Assembly (NCBI GenBank): GCA_934573735.1
Contig: CAKTMC010000005.1
Location: forward strand, 1-64,000
Reading direction: 5' to 3'
From: an uncultured Oscillospiraceae bacterium
GTDB lineage: Bacteria > Bacillota > Clostridia > Oscillospirales > Oscillospiraceae
DNA: 64,000 bases
Positions 7,216-15,619 of the stretch are shown in pieces. The position numbers were made by a program, and so were the translations under genes. A model generated the notes under the pieces. The model did no database searches. It was not told where the DNA came from and was given only the letters and a program-made list of their open reading frames with translations. Every line of letters starts with the position of its first letter. Position 1 is the stretch's first letter.

Positions 7216-7878
7216 TTATCGGTAAATATTCATCTCCGCATCATAGGTTTCAAGTCTTGTAAACCTTGCAAAGTCCGGTGCTATGCTCTCTGAAAGCTGG
7301 CGCAGCGCCTCGGCAAGAAGCTCGGGGTTAAGCGTCGGCTCCTGCGCGGATATCCTTGCCGTGACGCGGATATCGTTTTCTCCCTCGCGGGTAAAGGCAA
7401 TGGTCTTAATCGCGGGTCTTATATCGCTCTCGCCCATGCCGCGCTTGGTCTTTTTCGTAATAACAATAGCGTCACAGGAGAAAAACTCCTCAAGCGCTGG
7501 GAGCATTATCCCCGCGTCACGCTCGTCATATTCAAACACTCCGCTCACGTCAAGCCATTTTAGCTCCGCCGCCTTGCGCTGCTGCTCGTATGCCTCTATG
7601 ACGCGGATGCCCTCGGGCATGACGGCGTTCATCATAGCCGGAAGCTCCGCCAGATCGACCTCCTGAGTCAGGCGGAAATCCATTATCTCGCATAGGCTTG
7701 CAGCGCCGACGGAGAGAGGCAGGACAATGGATATCTGCGGATGCGGGTTAAAGCCCTCGGAATACTTGAGCTCAAGCCCTGCGCGCGCAAAGACGCGCTG
7801 CATTGTGCGCATGAGGTCAAGGTGGGATATATACACCGCACGTCCGGTTTTTTCAAATCTCAATCTAAGCTTATCCAT
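7216..7878 (-). CDS. DUF2344 / TIGR03936 family radical SAM-associated protein
   Basis: A 220-residue protein with the DUF2344 opening: RLRFEKTGRAVYISHLDLMR followed by EGFNPHPQISIVLPL. Its reading frame overlaps the end of the radical SAM gene upstream by eight bases, so translation is coupled. In Actinobacteria and some other phyla this domain is fused to the TIGR03960 radical SAM protein, which supports a joint function. The reaction is unknown to me. Length is normal for the stand-alone clostridial form. Confidence 0.88.
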   Translation of the reverse strand: MDKLRLRFEKTGRAVYISHLDLMRTMQRVFARAGLELKYSEGFNPHPQISIVLPLSVGAASLCEIMDFRLTQEVDLAELPAMMNAVMPEGIRVIEAYEQQRKAAELKWLDVSGVFEYDERDAGIMLPALEEFFSCDAIVITKKTKRGMGESDIRPAIKTIAFTREGENDIRVTARISAQEPTLNPELLAEALRQLSESIAPDFARFTRLETYDAEMNIYR

Positions 7879-9706
7879 CGCAGCGTCCTCCGTTCATAAG
7901 CTTCAGCGCGCCGCAGCCGGAGCACTGGCGGCGGCAGTCGGGCGAAAGCTCGGATGCGTAGCAGCGCTCACGCTCGCGGATATAATGTGCCTTGCGCACG
8001 CCCACGTCGATAACATCCCAAGGGAGTATCTCGTCCACACTGCGCTCACGGTTTGCGTAAAAGCGCGTATCTATCCCGCATTTTTCAAAGGCGCTCATCC
8101 AGCGCTCAAAGGAGAAGTAGTCAGACCAGGAATCCAGTCTGCCGCCCTGCCGCCAGACCTCCTCGATGGCATCCGCCACCCGGCGGTCGGCGCGGCTGAG
8201 CACCGCCTCGACAAGGCTTGTCTCCGCGTCATGCCAGTTATAGGTCACGTTGCGCGCGGTGATGCTCGAGCGCAGGAGATTTACGCGGCGAAGATATTCC
8301 TCTATGCTTATCTGCGCCTCCCACTGGAAGGGACTGTGCGGCTTGGGGATAAAGCAGGAGGTGGATATGGTGATCTTGACGCCGCGATTTTTGTTCTTGG
8401 CGTTCATTCTCCAGCAGTGAAGCACCTCGTCCGCCATCTTTGCAATGCCGATTATATCCTCGTCAGTCTCCGTGGGCAGACCGAGCATATAATAGAGCTT
8501 TACGCTGTTCCAGCCGCCGGCAAAGGCTATGGCGCAGGTATTGAGCAAATCCTCCTCGGTGACGTTTTTATTTATCGCGTCACGCAGGCGCTGGCTTCCT
8601 CCCTCGACGGCAAAGGTAAGACCGCTTTTGCGCACCTTCTGAAGCTTTTCCATAAGCTCTATGGAGAAGTTATCCGCACGGAGCGAGGGCAGGGACAGTC
8701 CGATGCTGCGGCTCTCGCAGTATTCGAGCAGTCCGTCGCAAAGCTCGGGGAGCGGCCTATAATCGCTTGTACTAAGTGACAGCAGCGTCACGTCCTGATA
8801 GCCGGTATTTTTAAGCGCCTCGATGCCCTGCTTTATAATAGTCTCGGGCTTTTTGGCGCGAATGGGGCGGTAAACATGCCCCGCCTGACAGAAGCGGCAG
8901 CCGCGGACACAGCCGCGGAAAAGCTCGACACTTACTCTGTCATGCACGACCTCGGTAGAGGGCACTATGGGCGCAGTCGGGTACGGCGCGGAGTCAAAGT
9001 CGATGATGATACGCTTTGTCACCTGCTCGGGAGCGCCGTCTGAGGCGATATATGCCTTGACCGTACCGTCGGGATTATACTCGACCTCGTAGAGCGAGGG
9101 AACATAAACGCCGCCGAACGCCGTGGCGCGGACAAGAAAATCATGCTTGCTCCAGCCCTCGCGCTTTGCCTGACGCAGCAGCGCAAGCAGCTCATTGTTG
9201 ACCTCCTCGCCCTCGCCGACGATGAAAAGGTCGATAAAGGGCGCCATAGGCTCCGCGTTTGTGGCAGAGGTGCCGCCCGCGATGACAAGGGGCAGGAGCT
9301 CTGCTCTGTCGGCACTGCGCAGCGGGATGCCGCCCATGTCGAGCATATCGAGCACGGTCGTGAACGCCATCTCATAGCCTATTGAAAAGGCTATCACGTC
9401 AAACTCGGTCATTGCGTCGCCGCTTTCGAGGGCGTAGAGCGGGATGCCCGCCTTTTTCATCTCCTCGTACATATCTCCCCATGGGGCAAAAACGCGCTCG
9501 CACCATACATAGTCGAGGCTGTTCATGCTGTGGTAGAGAATGCTCATGCCGAGGTTTGACATGCCTATCTCGTAGGTATCGGGGAAGCAGAAGGCCATGC
9601 GCAGCTCGATATCCGTTTTGTCCTTTATTATCTGGTTATATTCGCCGCCGGTATAGCGTGCAGGCTTCTGCACACGCGGCAGTATGCGTTCAAGTCTTTT
9701 GTCCAT
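7871..9706 (-). CDS. TIGR03960 family B12-binding-type radical SAM protein
   Basis: A 611-residue protein with an N-terminal cobalamin-binding-like Rossmann domain (about 1-200) and a radical SAM core. The iron-sulfur cluster cysteines lie in FRGCVRGCRFCQAGH near residues 260-275, followed by LSTSDYRPLPELCDGL and VEGGSQRLRDAINK. The C terminus has further cysteines (CRRQCSGCGA) that may bind a second cluster. It is paired with the DUF2344 gene downstream. The pair is widespread in Clostridia and often precedes rng or ribosomal genes; here it follows the M50/M23 pair. Substrate unknown, with RNA or cofactor modification suggested only by association. Confidence 0.92.
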   Translation of the reverse strand: MDKRLERILPRVQKPARYTGGEYNQIIKDKTDIELRMAFCFPDTYEIGMSNLGMSILYHSMNSLDYVWCERVFAPWGDMYEEMKKAGIPLYALESGDAMTEFDVIAFSIGYEMAFTTVLDMLDMGGIPLRSADRAELLPLVIAGGTSATNAEPMAPFIDLFIVGEGEEVNNELLALLRQAKREGWSKHDFLVRATAFGGVYVPSLYEVEYNPDGTVKAYIASDGAPEQVTKRIIIDFDSAPYPTAPIVPSTEVVHDRVSVELFRGCVRGCRFCQAGHVYRPIRAKKPETIIKQGIEALKNTGYQDVTLLSLSTSDYRPLPELCDGLLEYCESRSIGLSLPSLRADNFSIELMEKLQKVRKSGLTFAVEGGSQRLRDAINKNVTEEDLLNTCAIAFAGGWNSVKLYYMLGLPTETDEDIIGIAKMADEVLHCWRMNAKNKNRGVKITISTSCFIPKPHSPFQWEAQISIEEYLRRVNLLRSSITARNVTYNWHDAETSLVEAVLSRADRRVADAIEEVWRQGGRLDSWSDYFSFERWMSAFEKCGIDTRFYANRERSVDEILPWDVIDVGVRKAHYIRERERCYASELSPDCRRQCSGCGALKLMNGGRCDG

Positions 9707-9816
9707 TTACAGCTCCGTTGAAATTTTAATCATAATATTTTATAACATTTCACGTCGCTTTGCAAGGCTTATGTTTGCCGCAGTATCTCAAATCGGCTAT
9801 ATAGTATGATTTTTGT

Positions 9817-10422
9817 TTATAAAAGCTCTTTTCTGCGTCCGAGGACGGGATTTTCCGGCTGAGACAGCAAAAGCCATATCGCCGCGACTATCACCGCCGC
9901 TCCCCTGCCCGTCCACAGCAGCCACAGTCCCGCCGCAAGCAGCAGCGCGCCGACGGCAAGCCCGGTAAGCTCAACGATACGCATACTGCGCCTGAGCCCG
10001 AAAAGCGCCGTCATAAGCTCTGAAAATATCTGCCCGCCGTCAAGCGGGAGGGCAGGCAGAAGATTAAAGCACGATAATAATATACTCACGCCCGCCGAGC
10101 ACAAAAGCCAGTCACTTCCGAGTATTTTCCCGGCATATGAGGCCATGAGCGCATATAAGCCCCCGGCGGCGGGTCCTGCGGCAGCGGCAAGCACACGGCC
10201 GAGCCCGTTTGTACAGCCGGCATAGCCCATGCAAAGCCCGCGCAGCTCCGCACGAAAGCCGCGTATGCGAAGCCCCAGCAGCCGCAGACATATTATATGC
10301 CCCAGCTCGTGGGCGAAGATGGGCGCAGCAAGACAGGCAAGGGCGGCGAAATCCGCGGTATAGTATATCAGCGCCGCGAGAATAAGCGCCCCGGCGCTGA
10401 TTTTGAATTTTTTATCATACAT
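9817..10422 (-). CDS. Site-2 protease family (M50) membrane peptidase, SpoIVFB-like
   Basis: A 201-residue polytopic membrane metalloprotease. The zinc-binding HELGH motif is at 38-42 in the second hydrophobic segment, and [11 protein letters not shown] (about 120-130) supplies the third zinc ligand Asp128. About five membrane helices are predicted. In spore formers SpoIVFB cleaves pro-sigma-K inside the mother-cell membrane. The adjacent upstream gene encodes a single-pass M23/LytM-domain protein like SpoIVFA, and the two frames overlap by eight bases, which supports a SpoIVFA-SpoIVFB assignment. No pro-sigma-K gene is in the window to confirm the substrate. Confidence 0.85.
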   Translation of the reverse strand: MYDKKFKISAGALILAALIYYTADFAALACLAAPIFAHELGHIICLRLLGLRIRGFRAELRGLCMGYAGCTNGLGRVLAAAAGPAAGGLYALMASYAGKILGSDWLLCSAGVSILLSCFNLLPALPLDGGQIFSELMTALFGLRRSMRIVELTGLAVGALLLAAGLWLLWTGRGAAVIVAAIWLLLSQPENPVLGRRKELL

Positions 10423-11278
10423 AATATTCGGGATTTATATATACATCATTCAAAAACAGCTCAAAGTGCAGGTGGGGTCCGGTCGCGTTGCCGCTCTGAC
10501 CCACGCGGCCTATCGTCTCGCCGCGTCTGACCATGTCCCCCTCGTGGGCGACAAACTCGCTGAGATGAGCATATAGGCTTGCAAAGCCGCCCTCATGCGT
10601 GAGGATAAGGTACTTGCCGTAGCCCTCGCTCTCCCCTGCCGCATAGACATAGCCGTCGGCAAAGGCGGCGACGCTCTCGCCCATATCAGCCGCGTAGTCC
10701 GTGCCGTAATGAAATCTCATCTCGCCGAGCAGCGGGTGCATGCGGTAGCCGAAGCCGGAGGACTCATAGCCCGCGACGGGGCTTGTGTACTCGAAGGGTA
10801 TCTCCGGCATATCCGTCCGCACGTTTGCCGGCACCGCATCGCCCTCCCGCTCCGAGACGCTCGGCTCCGGGCTTGGAGTCGGTGTAGGCTCGGGTGTAGG
10901 CTCAGGGGTAGGCTCAGGGGTAGGTTCGGGTGTCGGATCTGGGGTAGGCTCGGGTGTGGGGCTTGGAGATATACTATCAGAGCTTTCGCGCAGCAGCACA
11001 GGCTCCGGGCTGGGAGTCGAAGGTGTCGGACTTGGATATGTATCTAATTCGTGTCCGAAGGTCCGGACAATTCTCTCGGCAAGGCGGCCCTCCGATATCC
11101 TGCTGCCAAGGGTCTGTATCATCTCCGCATATTCCGTATAGTCGTCGCTGCGGTTTATCAGCTCAAGTATTTTAACGCGAAGAGCCTGACTCTGCCCCGG
11201 CAGGACAAGCTTTAATACCGTCAGAAGCAGGAATATCCCGGCGGCGGCATAGCTTTTATATATATTTATGTTTTTCAC
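10415..11278 (-). CDS. Membrane-anchored M23-domain protein, SpoIVFA-like
   Basis: A protein of 287 residues with an N-terminal membrane segment, a Pro-Thr-Glu repeat linker (about 85-145) and a C-terminal LytM/M23 domain. The metal ligands look intact: HYGTD (HxxxD) and HLHFEL (HxH). Bacillus SpoIVFA has a related domain and holds SpoIVFB in check. The GTG at 11278 is preferred because GGAGGG ends six bases before it; an ATG at 11284 directly abuts the ribosome site. It overlaps the M50 gene downstream. An intact active site would allow real peptidoglycan cleavage, so a SpoIIQ-like role is the main alternative. Confidence 0.8.
   Translation of the reverse strand: MKNINIYKSYAAAGIFLLLTVLKLVLPGQSQALRVKILELINRSDDYTEYAEMIQTLGSRISEGRLAERIVRTFGHELDTYPSPTPSTPSPEPVLLRESSDSISPSPTPEPTPDPTPEPTPEPTPEPTPEPTPTPSPEPSVSEREGDAVPANVRTDMPEIPFEYTSPVAGYESSGFGYRMHPLLGEMRFHYGTDYAADMGESVAAFADGYVYAAGESEGYGKYLILTHEGGFASLYAHLSEFVAHEGDMVRRGETIGRVGQSGNATGPHLHFELFLNDVYINPEYYV
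10862..10967. repeat. 12-base tandem repeat coding for a Pro-Thr-Pro-Glu linker
   Basis: About eight imperfect copies of a GTAGGCTCAGGG-like unit (plus strand) encode PTPEPTPE repeats in the linker between the membrane segment and the M23 domain. It is a coding repeat and likely to vary in copy number between strains. Confidence 0.85.
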
Positions 11279-11339
11279 ACGCATCCCTCCACTTCAATCT
11301 ATATTTACCGAGGGACAGGCGTATGACTTAAAATTTTGC

Positions 11340-11368
11340 TTGACATTTTGCCCAATCATCATTATAAT
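11340..11368 (+). promoter_or_regulatory. Promoter of tRNA-Pro
   Basis: Consensus TTGACA (11340-11345) and TATAAT (11363-11368) with a 17-base spacer, 30 bases ahead of the tRNA 5' end. Confidence 0.85.
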
Positions 11369-11397
11369 GAATAAGCTGTTTGAAAAAAGAAATATTA

Positions 11398-11473
11398 CGG
11401 GGTGTAGCGCAGCTGGTAGCGCGCTTGGTTCGGGACCAAGAGGCCGGGAGTTCAAGTCTCCCCACTCCGACCA
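11398..11473 (+). tRNA. tRNA-Pro, anticodon CGG
   Basis: A 76-base cloverleaf. The acceptor stem CGGGGTG pairs with CACTCCG (one G-U pair), the D arm lies in GCGCAGCTGGTAGCGC, and the anticodon stem CTTGG/CCAAG encloses TTCGGGA, which gives anticodon CGG. The T arm contains GTTCAAGTC, and CCA is encoded at 11471-11473. It is a single-gene unit with a consensus promoter and an immediate terminator. Anticodon CGG reads CCG codons, which are common in this GC-rich sequence. Confidence 0.96.
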
Positions 11474-11513
11474 AAAATCGGCAGGTTTCCGTTGAAGCTT
11501 GCCGATTTTAATT
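11474..11513 (+). terminator. Terminator of tRNA-Pro
   Basis: AAAATCGGCA at 11474-11483 pairs with TGCCGATTTT at 11500-11509, immediately after the CCA end, followed by AATTT. Confidence 0.85.
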
Positions 11514-11666
11514 TAATCACCAAAGGCCATCGCAGTCTGACTCTGCCGCCTTTGCCTGAGAAGTGACGTCATTATAATCGACGGCAATTGGAGCCGGGGA
11601 TTCACTGTTGGCGGGGCTTCTTTTTTTATTCTCTTGCCAATCTCATAAATAATATACCCGCAAAAT
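11514..11666. other. Intergenic sequence without a gene
   Basis: No reading frame with a ribosome site is seen. It contains a perfect TGACGTCA palindrome near 11570 and a GAGCC/GGCTT hairpin followed by seven T near 11620, which looks like another plus-strand terminator or a short untranslated RNA end. A promoter for such an RNA is not clear. Confidence 0.4.
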
Positions 11667-11705
11667 CCCCCGTCTGAGCGCAAGGCAAAGACGGGGGAGC
11701 TTTTT
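11667..11705 (-). terminator. Terminator at the end of the dehydratase-like operon (bidirectional)
   Basis: CCCCCGTCT (11667-11675) pairs with AGACGGGGG (11689-11697) around a 13-base loop. There are T runs on both sides: GCTTTTT on plus, ATTTT on minus. It lies 46 bases beyond the stop of the 55-residue gene that ends the minus-strand operon. Confidence 0.8.
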
Positions 11706-11751
11706 ATTTCACTTAGCTATCAAGCGTCACCGCTATGCCATACGATATGCG

Positions 11752-11919
11752 TCAGACATAATGCTTGCGCGGGATGCGGTCGTAGTGCCGGAGCAGGATC
11801 GGCTCCACGCAGGAGGACAGGAACTTCATATCAAGATTAAAGAAATATATCAAAAAGGTCACGGCGAAAAATCCGCCCGCTCCGCCGAGGAGCTTCAACG
11901 ACAGCCTCTTCAGATTCAT
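11752..11919 (-). CDS. Small membrane protein at the end of the dehydratase-like operon
   Basis: A 55-residue protein starting MNLKRLSLKLLGGAGG, with one hydrophobic segment (about 11-28) and a basic tail RHYDRIPRKHYV. A strong AAGGAGGA site stands about five bases before the ATG at 11919. A longer reading to 12117 lies inside the upstream gene and is rejected. It begins 16 bases after that gene stops, so it belongs to the same message. No family recognised; it could tether the dehydratase-like proteins to the membrane. Confidence 0.7.
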   Translation of the reverse strand: MNLKRLSLKLLGGAGGFFAVTFLIYFFNLDMKFLSSCVEPILLRHYDRIPRKHYV

Positions 11920-11935
11920 ACTTTCTCCTCCTTCG

Positions 11936-13516
11936 TCACCATGCGTTCTCGTCCGGCAGAACCTCGATGGACGGATCCAGCGGCTCCTCGCGCATGACGG
12001 TACGCATATACTCGTTGAACTGGTCACGGATGGCCTGACGCGAATACACGCGCGGATCGCACAGGTCATGGCAGACCCAGACGAGATGTATCCCGCGCTC
12101 GCGCGCCTGCTCCTCAAACTGCCCGTGCATACCGACCAGCGCCTTGCAGCTCATGTGCTCCCACATCATCACCATGTCCGCGTTCATCTTCTCGCAGAAC
12201 TCCCACAGCTCGTCGACCAGCACCTTATAGCCGCCGTGAGTGCGGTTGCGCATGATCATGTTCTCGGTCAGATACGCCATGTCATAATACGCCTGCTCGC
12301 GGTTCTCCGGCGTATCCTCCTCGGCAATCTCCTTGCTGATGACCATGGACAGCATATCCGTCAGCGGCACGACGCCCCAGCAGTGTATCATCCAGTTGAG
12401 CATATCTATGACGTACTGCGGCTGCACGCCCCAGACTATGCAGCGGTGACGGTATTCGGGTGCCATCATCGTCTTGCGCTCGTAGCCGCGCTGCACATAC
12501 TTCATTATCTTCCGGTCTATCGGCGGGAACAGCGGCGAGCGGCCGCAGTTGCCCATGTAGTTTGTGTCGTTATACAGCGAGAAGGTCGCGCCGATGAACT
12601 GCGGGTAGGGCGTACTGTTGACCTCAAGCCACGTCAGGCGGTTGCGCGTCGTCTCGTTGACGCGCTTGGCGCACTCGAAATACGCCTTCCAGTCCCACTT
12701 CGCGCCGGTCTGCTCCTCGATGAACGCGATGGCCTTCTTGATATCCTGCGCGGCGTACTCCTGCACGTCCTCCTCCTTGTGTCGCATGGGCGCGACAAGC
12801 TGGAAGGTCGGGATGCCGTACTCGCGCTCAAGGCGCTTGGCGATGATGCCGTTGCCCATCAGCGAGCCGTCGCAGGTGGTATTGACCTGCACGGCGCATT
12901 TGCCGAGCACGGGGAAATCGTCCTCGATGGAGGCTCCCGCCTCGGCCTCGGGCATCGGGCACACGTCGCCCGGAATGCCGAACTGCTGCGCGACGTCGAG
13001 ATAATGGGTAGAGGAATACTGATTGAGCAGGTTTGCGGAGAACATTGTCGGCACCTCGCGCAGTATCGCGTGGAGCGTTGGGAAGCCCATCATAAACGCC
13101 GTCATGGCGTTCTCGTCGGTCAGGACGCACTCGTTTGAATACTTGACATCGTTGCCGGTGCGGCGGTCGCCGCGAATAGAGCAGTCGATGCAGGTCGCCA
13201 CGTCCTTGACGACGAAGTCCATCGCGGTATGTACTATGCGCAGAGACTCGTCACGCAGTCCCATGGTGAACTTATCGAGCATATGCGGCACGGCAAGGTA
13301 ATTTGCAAACCAGCGATATCTGAACATTGCCTTGACGTTTCTGGGCTTAATGATAACGCCGGCAAGGATGGAGAGCAGGTAAAGCCATCTGAAATAATCA
13401 TATAAGGTGTCCTTCACACCGCGCCACTCGCGGCGGCGGCGCACCTTGCCGCCGTCAAAAAGCACGCCAAGCTGCTTTTCGCCTATACGTTTCCGGCTGT
13501 TTTCCACCAGCGCCAT
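11936..13516 (-). CDS. 2-hydroxyacyl-CoA dehydratase-like protein, large (526 residues)
   Basis: A 526-residue member of the HgdB/FldB/benzoyl-CoA-reductase D superfamily, whose proteins bind [4Fe-4S] clusters and substrate CoA esters. Candidate cluster cysteines lie in CIDCSIRG, NTTCDGSLMG, NCGRSP and WEHMSCKALVG. The C terminus HDLCDPRVYSRQAIRDQFNEYM matches the family's usual last block. It overlaps the 398-residue partner by one base (TAATG) and is followed by a 55-residue membrane protein. It is longer than typical HgdA/B subunits (about 380-480). No HgdC-type activator ATPase is nearby. The substrate is unknown. Confidence 0.85.
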   Translation of the reverse strand: MALVENSRKRIGEKQLGVLFDGGKVRRRREWRGVKDTLYDYFRWLYLLSILAGVIIKPRNVKAMFRYRWFANYLAVPHMLDKFTMGLRDESLRIVHTAMDFVVKDVATCIDCSIRGDRRTGNDVKYSNECVLTDENAMTAFMMGFPTLHAILREVPTMFSANLLNQYSSTHYLDVAQQFGIPGDVCPMPEAEAGASIEDDFPVLGKCAVQVNTTCDGSLMGNGIIAKRLEREYGIPTFQLVAPMRHKEEDVQEYAAQDIKKAIAFIEEQTGAKWDWKAYFECAKRVNETTRNRLTWLEVNSTPYPQFIGATFSLYNDTNYMGNCGRSPLFPPIDRKIMKYVQRGYERKTMMAPEYRHRCIVWGVQPQYVIDMLNWMIHCWGVVPLTDMLSMVISKEIAEEDTPENREQAYYDMAYLTENMIMRNRTHGGYKVLVDELWEFCEKMNADMVMMWEHMSCKALVGMHGQFEEQARERGIHLVWVCHDLCDPRVYSRQAIRDQFNEYMRTVMREEPLDPSIEVLPDENAW

Positions 13517-14712
13517 TACCTTGCACCTCCCTGAAGCTTTTTAATCTCAATGCTTTCCACAAAGGCCTGTACTCGCGTGCGCATCTGACCGACAGAGGAC
13601 GCGATATTATAGGGTCTGTCAACCGACATCACCGGGAAGCCGTAATCGTCGCGGAGCATTGTCGAGCCAAGCAGCCGCTCGTATGCCCACGGGTCACAGA
13701 ACTTCACCTGCTGATAAATGACGCCGTCAGCCCCGTATTCGTGCGCTATGTCATTGACGTATTGCTTGCGGCCGTAAACCTTCTCCATGTTCATTGTGCG
13801 GGGACATTGGCCGCGATAGACATACTGGCGGCAGACCTGAGTGAGCGCGTCCTCGTCATCATTGAGCTCGATGACGTCCCGCCCGGGCAGTGACCCGAAG
13901 CAGAAGCGATCCACGCAGACATAGGCGCCGGTCTCCTCGATGAGCTTGATAAAGCCGCTGTCGTCCACCTCCGAGCCGACGACGGCGATGCGCGCCCGGT
14001 AGGGCTTTGGCTCCGGCTCACGGGTCCGAAGCTCCTCCAGCGTTTCGCGCAGCTTGTCGACAAGCAGGTACTTGGGGGCAAGATAAGTCGCCAGCGTGAG
14101 CACATGGAACTCATATCCCGTGATGCGCGGGCGCTCCTCCTTCCTGAAATCACCGATTGCGCGGATAAGCGAACAAATCTCGTTGTGCTCGGCGACAGCC
14201 TTCCTTATAGCAGAATCGGAGGTGTCAATGCCGTAAGCCCTGTTGAGCGGCGTAAGGATGTGGTTTTTGCACTGGAGCTTGAGAAGCTCTACGCCGTTAT
14301 CGTCCGCCTTGAGGGGAATTTCCATGTACTGATGGAAGAAGCGGTCGTTCCCCTTGCCCATGGTTTTCAGCAGCTCCATGTTCTCGACACAGCGGTTTAT
14401 CATGGTGCAGCCGTCCGGCGCGATGACGCAGTCGGCAAAGTTGAAGCCGCCCTCAATGGCACGCTCCAGCAGCGCCCGGCTGGTCTCGCAAAGGAAGCTC
14501 GTCATGTAGTAGGTTGCGATGTCCATTGAGCCGGTGTTCGGCGCGGACAGGCGGATAGAGAATGCTCCGTCAAGGTTCATCAGCGGTTCGGGGGTATTCT
14601 CGCATACGAACGCGACGCAGATCTTGCCGTCCTTCTTTGCCTGAACGATCAGCTCGTTGTTTGCCTCCCTCAGGAGGTTTTCAAAGTAGCCCAGATGCTT
14701 TAGATCTCTCAT
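13516..14712 (-). CDS. 2-hydroxyacyl-CoA dehydratase-like protein, small (398 residues)
   Basis: A 398-residue protein of the same superfamily as its downstream partner. Family blocks include APDGCTMINR (N-terminal cluster region), IAVVGSEVDDSGFIKLIEE (second Rossmann-like domain) and QQVKFCDPWAYE, with the closing SVGQMRTRVQAFVESIE. It is the first gene of a three-gene unit behind a TTGACT-17-TAAAAT promoter, with GGGAGG before its ATG. In known systems two such subunits form the dehydratase and a separate ATPase donates an electron. That ATPase is not in this window, so it must be encoded elsewhere or the pair has another reductive job. Confidence 0.87.
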   Translation of the reverse strand: MRDLKHLGYFENLLREANNELIVQAKKDGKICVAFVCENTPEPLMNLDGAFSIRLSAPNTGSMDIATYYMTSFLCETSRALLERAIEGGFNFADCVIAPDGCTMINRCVENMELLKTMGKGNDRFFHQYMEIPLKADDNGVELLKLQCKNHILTPLNRAYGIDTSDSAIRKAVAEHNEICSLIRAIGDFRKEERPRITGYEFHVLTLATYLAPKYLLVDKLRETLEELRTREPEPKPYRARIAVVGSEVDDSGFIKLIEETGAYVCVDRFCFGSLPGRDVIELNDDEDALTQVCRQYVYRGQCPRTMNMEKVYGRKQYVNDIAHEYGADGVIYQQVKFCDPWAYERLLGSTMLRDDYGFPVMSVDRPYNIASSVGQMRTRVQAFVESIEIKKLQGGAR

Positions 14713-14756
14713 TGCTTGCCTCCCCTTTTTTTAATTGTCATGGATTAGGTGATATT

Positions 14757-14785
14757 ATTTTAACAGTTCTGCCATTTGAAGTCAA
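14757..14785 (-). promoter_or_regulatory. Promoter of the dehydratase-like operon
   Basis: On the minus strand TTGACT (14780-14785) and TAAAAT (14757-14762) with a 17-base spacer, about 45 bases ahead of the first start codon. Confidence 0.6.
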
Positions 14786-14994
14786 TTTATTTATTCGTTT
14801 TGTGTAGATATGTACAAACTAAACGGCATTCATTGTGCAGTATGCGAGGTGAAAGGCTTATTTATCGCTGTTTTTGCGCCGCGTACACTCATTATATATA
14901 CATCATATATACATTGCCTCCCTTTCTATGCCTGTCTGTGCGGTGCGCGGCGTAATTTGGAGGTGTCGAGGGAAATTAAAAAAACGAAAGCGGC

Positions 14995-15023
14995 TTGACG
15001 CAAACAACAAAAGGCTCTATAAT
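14995..15023 (+). promoter_or_regulatory. Promoter of the lipoprotein gene
   Basis: TTGACG (14995-15000) and TATAAT (15018-15023) with a 17-base spacer, 43 bases ahead of the ATG at 15067. Confidence 0.75.
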
Positions 15024-15066
15024 TTTTTATGCAAGTCGCTGTTACTTCAGCATTTGGAGGCTTAAT

Positions 15067-15477
15067 ATGAAAAAATATGTTTCCGTTGTTTTTATAATTC
15101 TCATGCTCACGCTCACGGCCTGCGGCGGGAAAGGCAAAGACAGCTCCGACAAAGCAGCTATGCTCGATAAGGGCGTATGGCCTCAAAACGAGTACACGGA
15201 AAAGCTTCCCGTCCCGGGCGGCACGGTTGACTGGGCTATACTTGACACCGATTCCGGAAGCTGTAGCCTAAGCCTTAGTGATATATCCGAAAGCGAATAT
15301 AATAGCTGGATGAAGCAATTGGAGCAGGCGGGCTTTTCGCTGATAGAAAGCCGCTCCGAGGAGGTCAAGGGGCAGGACTACGTCTCCGTCAATACGCTTA
15401 TCTCCGACGGTGAAAAGAGCCTGAGTATAAGCTATATTCCAAATCAATTGACAATATATATCAGCTTTGCAAAATAA
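15067..15477 (+). CDS. Small lipoprotein of unknown function
   Basis: A 136-residue exported protein with a signal peptide ending in the lipobox LTAC, so Cys19 would be lipid-modified and the protein anchored outside the membrane. The mature part starts with a glycine/lysine/aspartate linker and continues as an alpha/beta domain (ends LTIYISFAK). ATG 15067 is chosen because GGAGG stands seven bases upstream and the signal peptide begins there; an earlier in-frame ATG at 14995 overlaps the promoter. It is monocistronic with its own promoter and terminator. No family recognised. Confidence 0.8.
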   Translation: MKKYVSVVFIILMLTLTACGGKGKDSSDKAAMLDKGVWPQNEYTEKLPVPGGTVDWAILDTDSGSCSLSLSDISESEYNSWMKQLEQAGFSLIESRSEEVKGQDYVSVNTLISDGEKSLSISYIPNQLTIYISFAK

Positions 15478-15500
15478 GACGCTTAACATGACGACTATGC

Positions 15501-15537
15501 AAAATCCTCCGTATTTCTTCGCAATACGGAGGATTTT
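15501..15537 (+). terminator. Terminator of the lipoprotein gene
   Basis: A perfect 15-base-pair stem (15501-15515 with 15523-15537) and a 7-base loop, 23 bases after the stop codon; its 3' arm ends in four T. Confidence 0.85.
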
Positions 15538-15619
15538 CAGTTTTAACAGATTATTGCTTGTGTTTTACACTGCAAAGTGCTATTCTATAAATTATGTTTT
15601 TTATTAAGGAGCGATGGCT

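Larger units (their letters stand above)
14713..15066. other. Divergent intergenic region (354 bases)
   Basis: It holds two opposed promoters (14757-14785 minus, 14995-15023 plus). Between them is AT-rich sequence with a short TGTA/TACA inverted repeat near 14803 and two copies of ATATATACAT near 14894-14921. Small plus-strand reading frames here have no ribosome site at their start. Confidence 0.5.

Noticed and set aside
10862..10967. Possible CRISPR-like array
   Set aside because: The 12-base units are contiguous, imperfect and code in frame for a Pro-Thr-Glu linker, with no spacers.
11398..11473. tRNA-Pro as an integration site of a mobile element
   Set aside because: No integrase, direct repeat of the tRNA 3' end or foreign genes follow; the sequence leads into a terminator and an ordinary operon.
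11920..12117. N-terminal extension of the 55-residue gene (121 codons in total)
   Set aside because: The extension lies within the upstream gene in another frame, while a strong AAGGAGGA precedes the shorter start.
12068..13138. Plus-strand frame (356 codons) opposite the large dehydratase-like gene
   Set aside because: High GC third positions on the real strand leave the opposite strand open; no motifs or start site.
14810..14998. 62-codon frame in the divergent intergenic region
   Set aside because: No ribosome binding site, it reaches into the next promoter, and the composition is not gene-like.
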